Assembly: GCA_030695945.1 (NCBI GenBank)
Contig: JAUYOG010000057.1
Span: 62,001 to 126,000 of the forward strand
DNA from: Ramlibacter sp.
GTDB taxonomy: Bacteria > Pseudomonadota > Gammaproteobacteria > Burkholderiales > Burkholderiaceae_C
Direction: 5' to 3'
DNA: 64,000 nt
This document shows positions 1 to 10,799 of this stretch, in pieces (the stretch's first letter is position 1; each line of letters begins with the position of its first letter). The notes under the pieces are model-generated. The model saw only the letters and a program-made list of their open reading frames with translations. It had not been told where the DNA came from and did not search any database. Made by a program: the position numbers and the translations under genes.

Positions 1-1379
<1,379 letters not shown>

Positions 1380-1459
1380 GGGGGGATGCAATGAGCTAAT
1401 AGATGCATCATAAATGAATCTTTAGCCGCAACCGGCATAGCCGCAACGGCGGCGCGGGT

Positions 1460-2377
1460 TTAATGCGCGGCCCGGCGCGCGACCGGGGGTGCGGGTTCGC
1501 TGGCGGCGGCCTGCCCGCGCACCCACTCGGCAAACCGCTCGGCGGCCGGATGCGCCGCCTGCGAACGCCGCTGGCACAGGTAGTAGCCGCGGCCCGTGGA
1601 CGCGGTGCCCGCAACGGGCATGCGCAGCCGGCCGGACGCGAGGTCCGCCTCTACCATGCATTTCTGGACGACCGCGACGCCCATGCCGGCGCGCGCGGCC
1701 TCCACCAGGTTCAGCACGAGGTCGAAGCCGGTGCTGCGCTGGCGCGCGGGCAACTCCGTGCCGACCGCCTGCGCCCACAGCGCCCAGTTGTCGCGGTAGT
1801 TCGAGTGGTACAGCAGGGGCAGGGACAACAGCTGCTGCGGTGTCTTCACGCCGCGCGCGAGCGAAGGCGCGCACACCGCGACGATCTCGCGTCCCACGAG
1901 GTAGCCGGCCGCCACCTGGCGCGGCCAGCGCTGCTTCAGCGCGATCCACAGGTCGATGTCGTCGCGCAGGAAGTCCTCGTCGTGGTGGTACTGGCGCAGC
2001 TCCAGCTCGACTTCGGGGTGCCGCGAACGGAAGTCCTCCAGCCGCGGCAGCAGCCAGAGGGTGCCGAGGCTGGGCACGACGGACAGGCGCAGCCGCAGCC
2101 GCTCGGCGCGGCGGCCGAGCGCAACCGCCGCTTCCTCGAGCGCGGCCACGTGCTTGCCCGTGCGCTTGCGCAGTTCAGTGCCGGCAGGTGTGAGCCGGAC
2201 CCCGGCGCCGGAACGCTCCAGCACGTCCACACCGAGCGTTTCCTCCAGGCGCTGCACCGCCCGGCTGACGGCCGCCTGGGTCAGGTGCAGTTCCTCCGCC
2301 GCCTTGCGGAAACTGCCGTTGCGCGCCACCGCCAGGAACGCGTGCAGTTCGACCAGGGATGGGCTGCGGATGGCCAT
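1460..2377 (-). CDS. LysR-family transcriptional regulator
   Basis: N-terminal HTH LVELHAFLAVARNGSFRKAAEELHLTQAAVSRAVQRLEETLGV plus LysR substrate-binding domain; divergent from Bug gene. Confidence 0.93.
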   Translation of the reverse strand: MAIRSPSLVELHAFLAVARNGSFRKAAEELHLTQAAVSRAVQRLEETLGVDVLERSGAGVRLTPAGTELRKRTGKHVAALEEAAVALGRRAERLRLRLSVVPSLGTLWLLPRLEDFRSRHPEVELELRQYHHDEDFLRDDIDLWIALKQRWPRQVAAGYLVGREIVAVCAPSLARGVKTPQQLLSLPLLYHSNYRDNWALWAQAVGTELPARQRSTGFDLVLNLVEAARAGMGVAVVQKCMVEADLASGRLRMPVAGTASTGRGYYLCQRRSQAAHPAAERFAEWVRGQAAASEPAPPVARRAAH

Positions 2378-2477
2378 GGCGGCGATTACATCATGGCATC
2401 ACGCGCGGCCCAAAAGTCGCTGGACCGGTCCAGGCGCCGCCCCTAACCTGCGTGCACCTGATATTGTCAAGGACCCC

Positions 2478-3458
2478 ATGTTCAAGCGCCATCTCCTGCA
2501 GGCCGCCGCCTGCACCGCCCTGCTCGCCCTCGCCGGCGCCGCCCACGCCCAGGCGGCCTGGCCCGACCGTCCCATCAAGCTGATCGTGCCGTTCGCGGCC
2601 GGGGGCTCGACAGACCTCGCCGCGCGCCTGGTGGCCGAATTCGGCAGCCGCGAGCTGGGCCAGCAGATCGTGGTGGAGAACAAGGCTGGCGCGGGCGGCT
2701 CGCTCGGCATGGAAATGGTCGCCAGGGCCAAGCCCGACGGCTACACGCTGGGCATGGCGACCGTGAGCACGCACGGCGCGAACCCGGCCGTCTACGGCGC
2801 CAAGCTGAAGTACGACCCGGTGAAGGACTTCGCGCCCGTCACCAACGTGGCGACGACCCCCAGCGTCTTCGCCGTCAACCCGAAGGTCACCGCGAAGACG
2901 ATGAAGGAGTTCATCGTGCAGGCGCAGGCCAGCCCGCGCAAGTTCAGCTTCGCCAGCCCCGGCACCGGCTCGCTCGGGCACGCCAACATCGAGCACTTCA
3001 TGCACCTGGCGAAGGTGGAACTGCTGCACGTGCCGTACAAGGGCGCGGGCCAGGCCATGAACGACGCGCTCGCGGGCCAGGTGGATGCCATCACCGACAA
3101 CCTGCCCTCGGCCCTGCCGCACATCAAGGCCGGCAAGCTGCGCGCCCTGGCCGTGCTGTCCGAGAAGCGCTCGCCCGCGCTGCCCGACGTGCCGACCTAC
3201 GGCGAGCTGGGGTTCCCGCAGATGGGCGGCGGCGGCTGGTTCGGCGTCGTCGCACCGGCCGGCACGCCGCCGGCGGTCGTGGCCAGGCTCAACGCCGCGA
3301 TCCACAAGGCGATGAAGCACCCCGACTTCGCGCGCAAGATGGACGAGTCCGGCGCCACGCTGATCCCCGGCACCCCGTCCGAATTCGGCAAGCAGATCCA
3401 GCAGGCGATGGAACGCTACGCGCGCGTCGCGCAGGTGGCGGACATCCGTGTGGACTGA
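2478..3458 (+). CDS. Bug-family tripartite tricarboxylate transporter substrate-binding protein
   Basis: Signal peptide then WPDRPIKLIVPFAAGGSTDLAARLVAEFGSRELGQQIVVENKAGAGGSLG, classic TTT/Bug family. Confidence 0.93.
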   Translation: MFKRHLLQAAACTALLALAGAAHAQAAWPDRPIKLIVPFAAGGSTDLAARLVAEFGSRELGQQIVVENKAGAGGSLGMEMVARAKPDGYTLGMATVSTHGANPAVYGAKLKYDPVKDFAPVTNVATTPSVFAVNPKVTAKTMKEFIVQAQASPRKFSFASPGTGSLGHANIEHFMHLAKVELLHVPYKGAGQAMNDALAGQVDAITDNLPSALPHIKAGKLRALAVLSEKRSPALPDVPTYGELGFPQMGGGGWFGVVAPAGTPPAVVARLNAAIHKAMKHPDFARKMDESGATLIPGTPSEFGKQIQQAMERYARVAQVADIRVD

Positions 3459-3464
3459 AGGCGC

Positions 3465-4337
3465 ATGATCGAGCCGATCCGCGCCTACGACCTGCACGAG
3501 CCGGCCGGCGAGCCCATTGCACTGGTGTGCGACTCGCCGCACAGCGGCACGGCCTATCCGGCGGACTTCGGTTACGCCGTGCCGCTCGCGCTGCTGCGGC
3601 GGGGCGAGGACACCGATGTCGATGCGCTGTGGTCCGCTGCGCCCGACGTGGGGGCGGCGCTGCTGGCCGCGCGCTTCCCGCGGACCTACATCGACGTCAA
3701 CCGCGAAGCCGACGACATCGATCCCGAGCTGCTGTCGGAGCCCTGGCACGCGCCGCTCGCGCCCGGCGAGAAGACGCGCCTGGGCTTCGGCCTGATCTGG
3801 CGCAACATCCGCGCCGGCCAGCCGATCTACGACCGGCTCCTGTCGCCGGCGCAGGTGCGGTTGCGCATCGACCGGTATTACCGTCCCTACCACCACGCGC
3901 TGGCACGCCTCGTCGAGGACAGGGCAGGGCGCTTCGGCGGGGTGTGGCACCTGAACCTGCACTCGATGCCGAACGATGCGTACGAGCGCCTGCAAATCCA
4001 AAGCGACCACCCGCTGGCCGACTTCGTGCTGGGCGACCGCGACGGCACCACCTGCGAGCCCGGCTTCGTGGATCTGGTCGAGCGTGAGCTGCGCGAGCGC
4101 GGCTACACGGTCGCGCGCAACGACCCGTACAAGGGCGTGCAGCTGATCGCGCGGATCGGCCAGCCGGCGCGCAACCGCCACAGCCTCCAGGTGGAGATTC
4201 GCCGGCCCCTGTACATGGACGAAGCCACGCGCGAGCGCAACGCCGGCTTCGAGGGCCTGCAGCGGGACATCGCCCGGCTGCTGCGGACGCTGGCGGACTA
4301 CGTGCGCCAGCAGGTGGCGCCTACTGCGCCAGGATGA
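3465..4337 (+). CDS. N-formylglutamate amidohydrolase family protein
   Basis: ALVCDSPHSGTAYPADFGYAVPLALLRRGEDTDVDALW...TYIDVNREADDIDPELL...HLNLHSMP; matches FGase family. Confidence 0.85.
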   Translation: MIEPIRAYDLHEPAGEPIALVCDSPHSGTAYPADFGYAVPLALLRRGEDTDVDALWSAAPDVGAALLAARFPRTYIDVNREADDIDPELLSEPWHAPLAPGEKTRLGFGLIWRNIRAGQPIYDRLLSPAQVRLRIDRYYRPYHHALARLVEDRAGRFGGVWHLNLHSMPNDAYERLQIQSDHPLADFVLGDRDGTTCEPGFVDLVERELRERGYTVARNDPYKGVQLIARIGQPARNRHSLQVEIRRPLYMDEATRERNAGFEGLQRDIARLLRTLADYVRQQVAPTAPG

Positions 4338-4647
4338 ACTGCACCAAGGTCTTGGCCGTGGCCGGATCCTTGAGGGACTTGTGCTCTTCCTCGGTCCCGT
4401 CGTCCATCTTGACCTTGGGGCCGGTGGCGAGGAAAGTCGCCAGCTTGGCTTCGGCGTCGGCCTTGCCCTTGTACTTGGCGGCGGTCTTCTGGTAGGACGG
4501 GCCCTTCTTGGTCTTGTCGACCGAGTGGCACTTGGTGCAGCCGTTGTCCTTCAGTGCCTTGGTGGCGGCTTCGGAATCGACGGCGGCGCCGGCAGTCATC
4601 GAGAAGGCGAACATCGCGGCGGCGGCGAGGAGGGAGAAGGTCTTCAT
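4321..4647 (-). CDS. class I cytochrome c
   Basis: MKTFSLLAAAAMFAFSMTAGA signal peptide, DNGCTKCHSVDKTKKGPSYQKTAAKY heme-binding CxxCH. Confidence 0.9.
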   Translation of the reverse strand: MKTFSLLAAAAMFAFSMTAGAAVDSEAATKALKDNGCTKCHSVDKTKKGPSYQKTAAKYKGKADAEAKLATFLATGPKVKMDDGTEEEHKSLKDPATAKTLVQFILAQ

Positions 4648-4757
4648 TGAGTACTCCTTGGGAACACGCAGGCAGTGTGCTCGTCCGTTCATGAACGGAT
4701 GCTGAACGGGAGTCGCGTCTTTGCCGCCAACAGCGCTCTGAAAGTCATACGCGCCTC

Positions 4758-5171
4758 TCACGCGAGCCCGTGATCCCGCCGAAGCTGGCCCTCCAGCTGC
4801 TTGAGGGACTTCGGCCCGCGGCTGACCAGGTCCGCGGCTTCGGGCCTGCGCGTCCTGGGATAGTGCTGCTGGGTCCAGGCGCTCATCGCCACCAGGACGG
4901 GGAGCAGGTCGATCCCCTTGTCGGTCAGGCTGTAAACGGCCTTCTGGGCGTGGGTGGGATCATCGCGACGAGTAACCAGCCCGCTCTCCAGCAACGAGTT
5001 GAGCCGGTCGGCCAGGATGTTGCTGGAGATCGCCTCTTCCGACTGGAGGAACTCCCGGAAGTGGCGCTTTCCCGCGAACATCAGGTCTCGAATGATGAGC
5101 AGCGTCCAGCGGTCGCCCACGAACTCGAGCGCGGTGCTGATGGGACATGTCGATCGGCGGTCCTGTCTCAT
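4758..5171 (-). CDS. HxlR-family winged-helix transcriptional regulator
   Basis: STCPISTALEFVGDRWTLLIIRDLMFAGKRHFREFLQSEEAISSNILADRLNSLLESGLVTR; canonical HxlR. Confidence 0.93.
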   Translation of the reverse strand: MRQDRRSTCPISTALEFVGDRWTLLIIRDLMFAGKRHFREFLQSEEAISSNILADRLNSLLESGLVTRRDDPTHAQKAVYSLTDKGIDLLPVLVAMSAWTQQHYPRTRRPEAADLVSRGPKSLKQLEGQLRRDHGLA

Positions 5172-5188
5172 GCCTGCAATTCTATACC

Positions 5189-5239
5189 GGTTGCATTTCA
5201 GGATCATTGATGGCACCATTGTGATCCTGAAATGCAACC
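5189..5239. promoter_or_regulatory. perfect 18-bp inverted repeat in HxlR/GFA divergent promoter
   Basis: ggttgcatttcaggatca (5189-5206) - 15 nt - tgatcctgaaatgcaacc (5222-5239), exact reverse complements. Confidence 0.85.
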
Positions 5240-5255
5240 AGTCGAGGACAACAGC

Positions 5256-5678
5256 ATGACTTATCGGCAATATCACGGCAGCTGCCATTGCGGGGCAGTG
5301 CGCTACGAGGCTGGCTTCGATCTCTCCGCGGGAACCAACCGCTGCAACTGCTCGATCTGCAGCAAGGCGCGTGCGTGGTTCCTCTTCGTGAAAGGCGGAG
5401 ACTTCAAGCTGGTGGCCGGCGAGGATGCGCTCGGCAGCTACGAGTGGGTGCCACCCGGCCGGGCGCAGGCCGGCCTGACCTATCGCTTCTGCACGCGCTG
5501 CGGCGTTCGCCTGTACGCCACGGGCGAGCTGGCCCAGCTCGGCGGGCGCTTCTACGCGCTGCACGTACCCACGGTGGACGATATCGATCGGGAAGAGCTG
5601 GCCGATGCGCCCTTGAACTTCATCGACAACGCGCACGACCGGCCCGACAGGGCGCCGGCGGATACGCGCTTGATGTAG
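5256..5678 (+). CDS. GFA (glutathione-dependent formaldehyde-activating)-type zinc protein
   Basis: YHGSCHCGAVRYEAGFDLSAGTNRCNCSICSKARAW...YRFCTRCGVRLY cysteine pattern. Confidence 0.88.
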   Translation: MTYRQYHGSCHCGAVRYEAGFDLSAGTNRCNCSICSKARAWFLFVKGGDFKLVAGEDALGSYEWVPPGRAQAGLTYRFCTRCGVRLYATGELAQLGGRFYALHVPTVDDIDREELADAPLNFIDNAHDRPDRAPADTRLM

Positions 5679-5913
5679 GCAGTGCGCTCTATGCGCGAGC
5701 TAGACGACCGCAGGAAGCAGCTTGAGGGCAAGTTTCAGTGTTTATGCGGCTTCCAGGACCGGACTTCGCGGAAATGGTCCTCGCAGTATTTGAGCGCAAG
5801 GGCTTGCTCCTGACTGCCAAAGGCGGCTTGTAGCGTGCGTGCAGCGGCCGCATCGCGCGACTGGTGCGAATCGGCTCGAACGCGCAAAGGCAATCTGGGC
5901 GCTGACACTTACG

Positions 5914-5940
5914 ACGTCTGCTTTCGGCCAAAAGCGGTCA
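5914..5940. repeat. short GCTTTCGGCCAAAAGC-type hairpin repeat, copy A
   Basis: acgtctgctttcggccaaaagcggtca; similar cores at 6589, 7367, 8171, 10132, 13043. Confidence 0.65.
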
Positions 5941-6090
5941 TTCGCGCAAGTTGCACATGCAAAAACGGCTTCCGTGTCGGAGTGTTCTGGCCGTTTGAAG
6001 GATTGACGAGAGCGCAATCGGGTCGACGTCTGCTGGAGCCCTTCATAATCAAGATCTGCCCCCGCTTGTTCGAGATGCCTGTCTTTCGTC

Positions 6091-6573
6091 ATGGATAAAT
6101 TCTTGCTTCAACAGCAGGTGCTGAAACGGCTCGCCGAAGACCTGCTGCAAGCCGAACAGGCAGTGCGGACGGCCCATGAAACGGCGACTCACGAGGAAAA
6201 CATCGCCGAAAACAAATACGACACGTTGGGACTCGAAGCCGCCTACCTGGCCACCGGTCAGGTTCGGCGCGCCGAAGCCATCCGCCAAGCGCTGGCCAAT
6301 TGGCGCCAATTCCGCCCGCGTCCCTACGACGCCAAAAAAGGTATACAGCTCGGCGCGCTGGTCTGCCTGGTCGATTCCGACGACAAGCAGCAACACCTCT
6401 TTCTCGGCCCGGATGGTGGCAGCATGAAGTTGGTCAGCGGCACTCAGCTCGTTCAGGTCATCAGCAGCGAAGCCCCTTTAGGTAGGGCCATGCTGGGCAA
6501 ATGCGAAGGTGATGAGGTGTCGATACAGGGCGCTCCCGTCCGACAGCGGTTCGAGGTGCTGCGGGTTCATTGA
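6091..6573 (+). CDS. GreA/GreB C-terminal-domain-like elongation factor family protein
   Basis: N-terminal helical segment then GALVCLVDSDDKQQHLFLGPDGGSMKLVSG..VQVISSEAPLGRAMLGKCEGDEVSIQGAPVRQRFEVLRV, GreA/B C-term pattern (PLGRALLGKxxGDEV). Confidence 0.82.
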   Translation: MDKFLLQQQVLKRLAEDLLQAEQAVRTAHETATHEENIAENKYDTLGLEAAYLATGQVRRAEAIRQALANWRQFRPRPYDAKKGIQLGALVCLVDSDDKQQHLFLGPDGGSMKLVSGTQLVQVISSEAPLGRAMLGKCEGDEVSIQGAPVRQRFEVLRVH

Positions 6574-6588
6574 GCCGTGAACGACTCG

Positions 6589-6608
6589 TGTGGGTCGGAA
6601 GCGGCCGT
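6589..6608. repeat. short hairpin repeat, degenerate copy E
   Basis: gtgggtcggaagcggccgta, resembles the gggtcgaaagcag half of copy D. Confidence 0.4.
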
Positions 6609-6729
6609 AGATCATGGTGAGGTCCTGTTCATGAGGAGCTCACCATGCGCAAAGAACGTTCTGCCCACCGTCGAAACGATGAACCGCGGCCCCCGCTTTG
6701 CCGGCTCCGCGAGAAGCCGCCTGCCGTCG

Positions 6730-7338
6730 TCAGGCCACCAGCCCGAGATACTCCTGTCGCGTCTGCGGCAACACGCCTCCTATAAGTTGCTCGTAGGACG
6801 TGCGATGGCTGGCCAGCATGCGGGCCGATGCCACGGACTTCGACCGGCAATACCAGTGGCAGGTGTGCTGCATCAGGAGCATCTCGGCCAGGATGGCGAA
6901 GGCGCGGTCCTTCGGGGAGGCGCCCTGTTCTTCGACGGCACGGCAGATGCCGCGGGAGTGCATGCGCAGCGCCTCGCGCATGTCGAAGGACCTGTCGAAC
7001 GCGGGCGAGCGGGGCAGCCAGATTGGGAACTTGCTCACGCGCGTGACCGTAGGCTCGACGCCCGCGAAGTCCTCCGCGAGCTTGCGCACCTGTCGGCACA
7101 GGACGTCCTCGGTCCCGCGCAGCACGCCCCAGACCTGCTCGCTGCGGGCGGGGTCCAATTCGCCCAGAGCGCGCGAATAGCCCTGCGAGAGCGTCTCGAT
7201 GTTCTTTTCGATGTCGTGGCCGGACAGGTAGCGGGCCAGGATGGCGATGCGCCGTTGCTGCTGCCGGGCCCTGGCGATCCACAAGGCAACCAGCGCAATG
7301 GGCAGGATAAGAAGGAAATCCACCGGCCGATGGTACAC
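6730..7338 (-). CDS. hypothetical protein with N-terminal membrane anchor
   Basis: MYHRPVDFLLILPIALVALWIARARQQQRR hydrophobic anchor; 202 aa uninterrupted, no recognised domain. Confidence 0.6.
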   Translation of the reverse strand: MYHRPVDFLLILPIALVALWIARARQQQRRIAILARYLSGHDIEKNIETLSQGYSRALGELDPARSEQVWGVLRGTEDVLCRQVRKLAEDFAGVEPTVTRVSKFPIWLPRSPAFDRSFDMREALRMHSRGICRAVEEQGASPKDRAFAILAEMLLMQHTCHWYCRSKSVASARMLASHRTSYEQLIGGVLPQTRQEYLGLVA

Positions 7339-7366
7339 AGGCCATCATGGGATGGGCCGGCCGCCC

Positions 7367-7386
7367 GGGGTCGAAAGCGGACAATC
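7367..7386. repeat. short hairpin repeat, degenerate copy F
   Basis: ggggtcgaaagcggacaatc near 7367-7386, resembles copy D half-site. Confidence 0.4.
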
Positions 7387-7395
7387 GTCGCACCG

Positions 7396-8070
7396 TCAGC
7401 TCCCGAAGTATCTCCACTTCCCCTCGGAAATCACCCGGACGGTTTGGCCAACCGCCTGAATCGCGGTCTGGTCATCGATGGCGTACGAGTGGTTTCCCAA
7501 CCCCGCGGCCCAGCGCTCCGCGTGGGTCATGGAGTTCTCCGGAAAATCTGGGAAGTCCAGGTGGGGGAAGATCGAGAAATCGACGATACCCAGCCCTTTG
7601 TCGTCGCCTGTGATGGACGGCTTCATTTCGACGAAAGCTTCCCCCACGCGCGGCGTCATGGCCATGCTTCCGGCGCTCAGCCCCATCCATACCTTGTCGC
7701 CGAGCGACGGGAGCAAAGCGGCCAACCCTGACTGCCGCATCCAGTGGCCAAGGAACACTGCGTCGCCACCATCGACCAGAAAGATGTCGGCCGCATCCAC
7801 CCAGCTCATCCATCTGTCGCGCGAGATGTAGGGCAGCGCCGTCAGTTCCAGCATGCCCACCGATTTCCATCCGAGTTCGACCATGGGGCACGGTGTTGCC
7901 CGACCGCTGACGAAGCGCCAAGCACCCCCCGGCGTTCCTTGCGGATGCCCGTAATGTGCCGTGGGGATGCAGAGTGCGTGGCTATCGGCGGTCGATTTGC
8001 CCAGCAGATCGACCAGCGCAGCGTGGATGCTGGCGTTCTTCACGCCCGCGGATGTCAGCAGCAGTTTCAC
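7396..8070 (-). CDS. peptidase S51 (PepE-like) family protein, GTG start
   Basis: VKLLLTSAGVKNASIHAALVDLLGK...DIFLVDGGDAVFLGHW...WMGLSAGSMAMTPRV: S51 nucleophile motif G-x-S-A-G. Confidence 0.88.
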   Translation of the reverse strand: MKLLLTSAGVKNASIHAALVDLLGKSTADSHALCIPTAHYGHPQGTPGGAWRFVSGRATPCPMVELGWKSVGMLELTALPYISRDRWMSWVDAADIFLVDGGDAVFLGHWMRQSGLAALLPSLGDKVWMGLSAGSMAMTPRVGEAFVEMKPSITGDDKGLGIVDFSIFPHLDFPDFPENSMTHAERWAAGLGNHSYAIDDQTAIQAVGQTVRVISEGKWRYFGS

Positions 8071-8170
8071 TGTCGTCCTTTCGAAGTGGAGCCCGGAATG
8101 GTTCCCATGACACGACGAATGAACACGGCAGTTCTCGACACGGCTGCAGAGACGTCTTGTCCTACTTTCT

Positions 8171-8195
8171 GGTCCGCTTACGGCCAGAAGCGGCC
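8171..8195. repeat. short hairpin repeat, copy B
   Basis: ggtccgcttacggccagaagcggcc. Confidence 0.6.
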
Positions 8196-8330
8196 TTCGT
8201 TCAAACGCCCTTGAACACCAGCAACAGTCGAGCCCATTTCGACTCGATGCCCAGCCCGCTAGTTCGAAAGACGACGTAGCCCAAGCTCGTGTCGTGCTGT
8301 GATGCCCGCCTGCCGCCTCGTGCGGCAAGC

Positions 8331-9602
8331 TCACTTCGCGAAGATGACGTCGCCGCCGCGCACGGTGCAGCGCACGTCGGCGAAGTGCCTCACCGAACCC
8401 GCGGGGTCGCCGTCCAGCACCACGAGGTCCGCGTCCATGCCCGGCGCGAGGCGGCCGCGCTGCTGCGCCTCGTGCCAGCGCTCGGCCGGCGCCGTCGTGA
8501 GCGAGGCGAGGATCTGCATGGCGCCCATGCCGGCGCGCGCCATCAGCTCGTATTCCTCGGTCGGGTCGGTGTCGGCCATGTAGTCGACGTCGGTGCCGAA
8601 CAGCACCTTGCCGCCGGCGGCGACGAACCTGCCGAATTCGTGCACGTTGTCTTCCACGATGCGCTCGGCCTGCGCGGCGGGCACCTGCTCCTTGGCGAGT
8701 TCGAACCTCAGCAGCTTGAGCGTGGGCACCATGTGCACGCCGGCCGCGCGCAACTGCGCCAACAGCTGCGCCGGCCACGGGCCGGGCGTTCCCAGCGGCG
8801 GGTGCGCGAGGATGTCGACCTGCGCGCGCAGCGCGGCGCGCAGCCCGTCGAGGTCGGTCGGGTGCGCGAACACCAGCTTGCCGCGCGCGTGGGTCTCGGC
8901 GGCCGCGGCGGCCGCGATGTCGGGCGGCATGTGCTTCAGGCCGCGGCCTCGCTGCGGGGTGACCAGGAACAGCTTGGTGGCGTCGGCGCCCGCATCGAGG
9001 TTCTGGCGCACCGTGGCGCGGGCCGATGCGGCCGTCTCGGGCTGCGGCAGCCTGGCCAGGAACGACGGGCTCAGGCCTTCGAGGTAGCTCGGAAGGCCCT
9101 GCGGCGGAAACAGCGGCAGGCCCGCGGTGAGGAGGCGAGGGCCCTTGACCTCGCCCCGGTTCACCCGCTCGCGCAGCGCCAGCGTGTTGTCGCGGTCCGA
9201 GGCGATGTCGAACGCGGTGGTGAACCCGTAGCGCGTGAGCAGGTTCACCAGCCCGTTCTGCAAGGCCGCGGCGGGGGCGGTTCTCGCATTGGCGAACGCA
9301 CTGCCGATCAGGTGGACGTGGCTGTTCTGGAACCCGGCCACGACCACACCGCCGTCGCACTGCGGCGCGAGCGCGGGCACGCGGTCGGAGCGCGCGTCGC
9401 GCGGGCCGGCCGCGACGATGCGCCCGCCGCGCAGCACCACGACGCCGTCGTCGATCGGCACCGCGTCGGGCGACGTATAGATCTTCACGCCGCGCATGGC
9501 GCGCACCGGCGGCTCCGGAGGCGTCGTGGGTCCGGGCGCCGAGCACGCGCACAGAGACAGCACGAAGCCGAAGACGCCGGCCGCGCGCACGGACACGATC
9601 AC
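8331..9602 (-). CDS. amidohydrolase family lipoprotein-like protein
   Basis: VFGFVLSLCACSAPG signal/lipobox, GGVVVAGFQNSHVHLIGS, KLVFAHPTDLDG, VLFGTDVDYMADTDP, GRLAPGMDADLVVLDGDP amidohydrolase motifs. ORF track extends to 10223, start assigned near 9602. Confidence 0.85.
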   Translation of the reverse strand: MIVSVRAAGVFGFVLSLCACSAPGPTTPPEPPVRAMRGVKIYTSPDAVPIDDGVVVLRGGRIVAAGPRDARSDRVPALAPQCDGGVVVAGFQNSHVHLIGSAFANARTAPAAALQNGLVNLLTRYGFTTAFDIASDRDNTLALRERVNRGEVKGPRLLTAGLPLFPPQGLPSYLEGLSPSFLARLPQPETAASARATVRQNLDAGADATKLFLVTPQRGRGLKHMPPDIAAAAAAETHARGKLVFAHPTDLDGLRAALRAQVDILAHPPLGTPGPWPAQLLAQLRAAGVHMVPTLKLLRFELAKEQVPAAQAERIVEDNVHEFGRFVAAGGKVLFGTDVDYMADTDPTEEYELMARAGMGAMQILASLTTAPAERWHEAQQRGRLAPGMDADLVVLDGDPAGSVRHFADVRCTVRGGDVIFAK

Positions 9603-10131
9603 GTCAGCCCCCGTTCCGTGAGGACGTCGGCCATTGAATAAGCTCCTGGTGACTCGCGCAACGTGCAGCGCCGCGCGCGAGATGTCGCTGTCCTCGAAGG
9701 CGACGCTGCCGGGCTTTGGGGGTTCAGAAACGATGGGATCGACATTGATTCTCTCGGTGGGTGTGTTCCGCCAACGCATGTATAGCAGTCCTGCGCGAGA
9801 CGAGGGAGGCCGCCCTTGAATGGCCCGGTCGGCTTCAGGGACGCGACCCGCCCGTGGTCTCGCGCTGGCATGCGCCGATGACCGTCTTCCACAATCCCCG
9901 CGGGCGACGGCCCATCTCCGCGGAGTACAGGCCTTCCTTGTGGAAGATGTTCGTATCAAGGACAACGTGAAGTCTGCCGCAATGCACCTCTCCGCGCGGT
10001 TCTTCCCATTTTGTGAATCAAGTTCAGCATGGCTCGTAAAGCCCCGGTGCCAAGCATCAGGCATCCTCTGGCCAGAACGACATGTCGACGTGATCCTCAA
10101 GATCCAGGGGTTACGGATCCACAGGGTTGAG

Positions 10132-10160
10132 ACGTCCGCTTCCGGCCAGAAGCAGCCGCT
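10132..10160. repeat. short hairpin repeat, copy C
   Basis: gacgtccgcttccggccagaagcagccgc. Confidence 0.55.
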
Positions 10161-10611
10161 ACTCTTTCGCAAATGTGACGCGTACCTGCCCCCGCCCCAG
10201 CACCTGCGGCAGCGCCGCCGCATCCTCGATGCGACCCAGGCGCGTGTACGAGTACGGCGAGTCGAACGTCAGGTAGAAGACGACCAGGGTGTCTGCGCCC
10301 CACAGCATCAGGTCGCCGTTGCGGATCGTTCCGGGCCGCGCGGCGCTGGCCAGGAGGGGCTTCGGCAGCTTCGCGTGCTTCTCGTTGCCGTTCAGGTCCG
10401 GCATGTCGAGGGTCAAGGGGAGCTGGGCGACGAAGGCGCGCGCGGCCTCGGTGTCGGCGAGGGTGACCGCGAAGCGTCGTTCACCGACCGCCATCCAAAT
10501 GCGTCGTTCTCCCTGCGTGTTCGCCTTCGCTGCGGCCGCCGTCGGCGGGACGACGAACGCCTGCAGAAGGACGAAACAAAGGGCCGATGCGGCCAGGGAT
10601 CGCACTTTCAT
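10159..10611 (-). CDS. secreted cyclophilin-like-fold protein
   Basis: Signal peptide; FAVTLADTEAARAFVAQLPLTLDMPDLNGNEKHAKLPKPL...GDLMLWGADTLVVFYLTF, pattern of cyclophilin_like family. Confidence 0.72.
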   Translation of the reverse strand: MKVRSLAASALCFVLLQAFVVPPTAAAAKANTQGERRIWMAVGERRFAVTLADTEAARAFVAQLPLTLDMPDLNGNEKHAKLPKPLLASAARPGTIRNGDLMLWGADTLVVFYLTFDSPYSYTRLGRIEDAAALPQVLGRGQVRVTFAKE

Positions 10612-10799
10612 GATCGTGACCCTTCGCGGGCTAGCAGCGTCCCAGGACGGCCCCGGCCAGCAGACTGGCCAGCAGGCCGAGGACCGAGACGGCCGCCCAG
10701 GCGGCGGCGAGGGAGCCTGGATCCAGCGCACTCAGCAGCGGCTGACAGGTAGTCGGCTGGATCAGGTTCATTGGACCAACTCGTGGACGGGGTTGGAAG

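Noticed and set aside
7396-9552. 718-aa ORF covering the S51 peptidase
   Set aside because: Only the last ~224 residues are the peptidase; the rest is antisense-frame read-through of the amidohydrolase region.
8289-9641. 450-aa + strand ORF
   Set aside because: Antisense to the amidohydrolase gene; His/Arg/Gly-rich with no family signature.
8331-10223. Extension of the amidohydrolase ORF to 630 aa
   Set aside because: The upstream part has no signal peptide or domain and traverses a short hairpin repeat (FWPEADV); the signal/lipobox begins near 9602.
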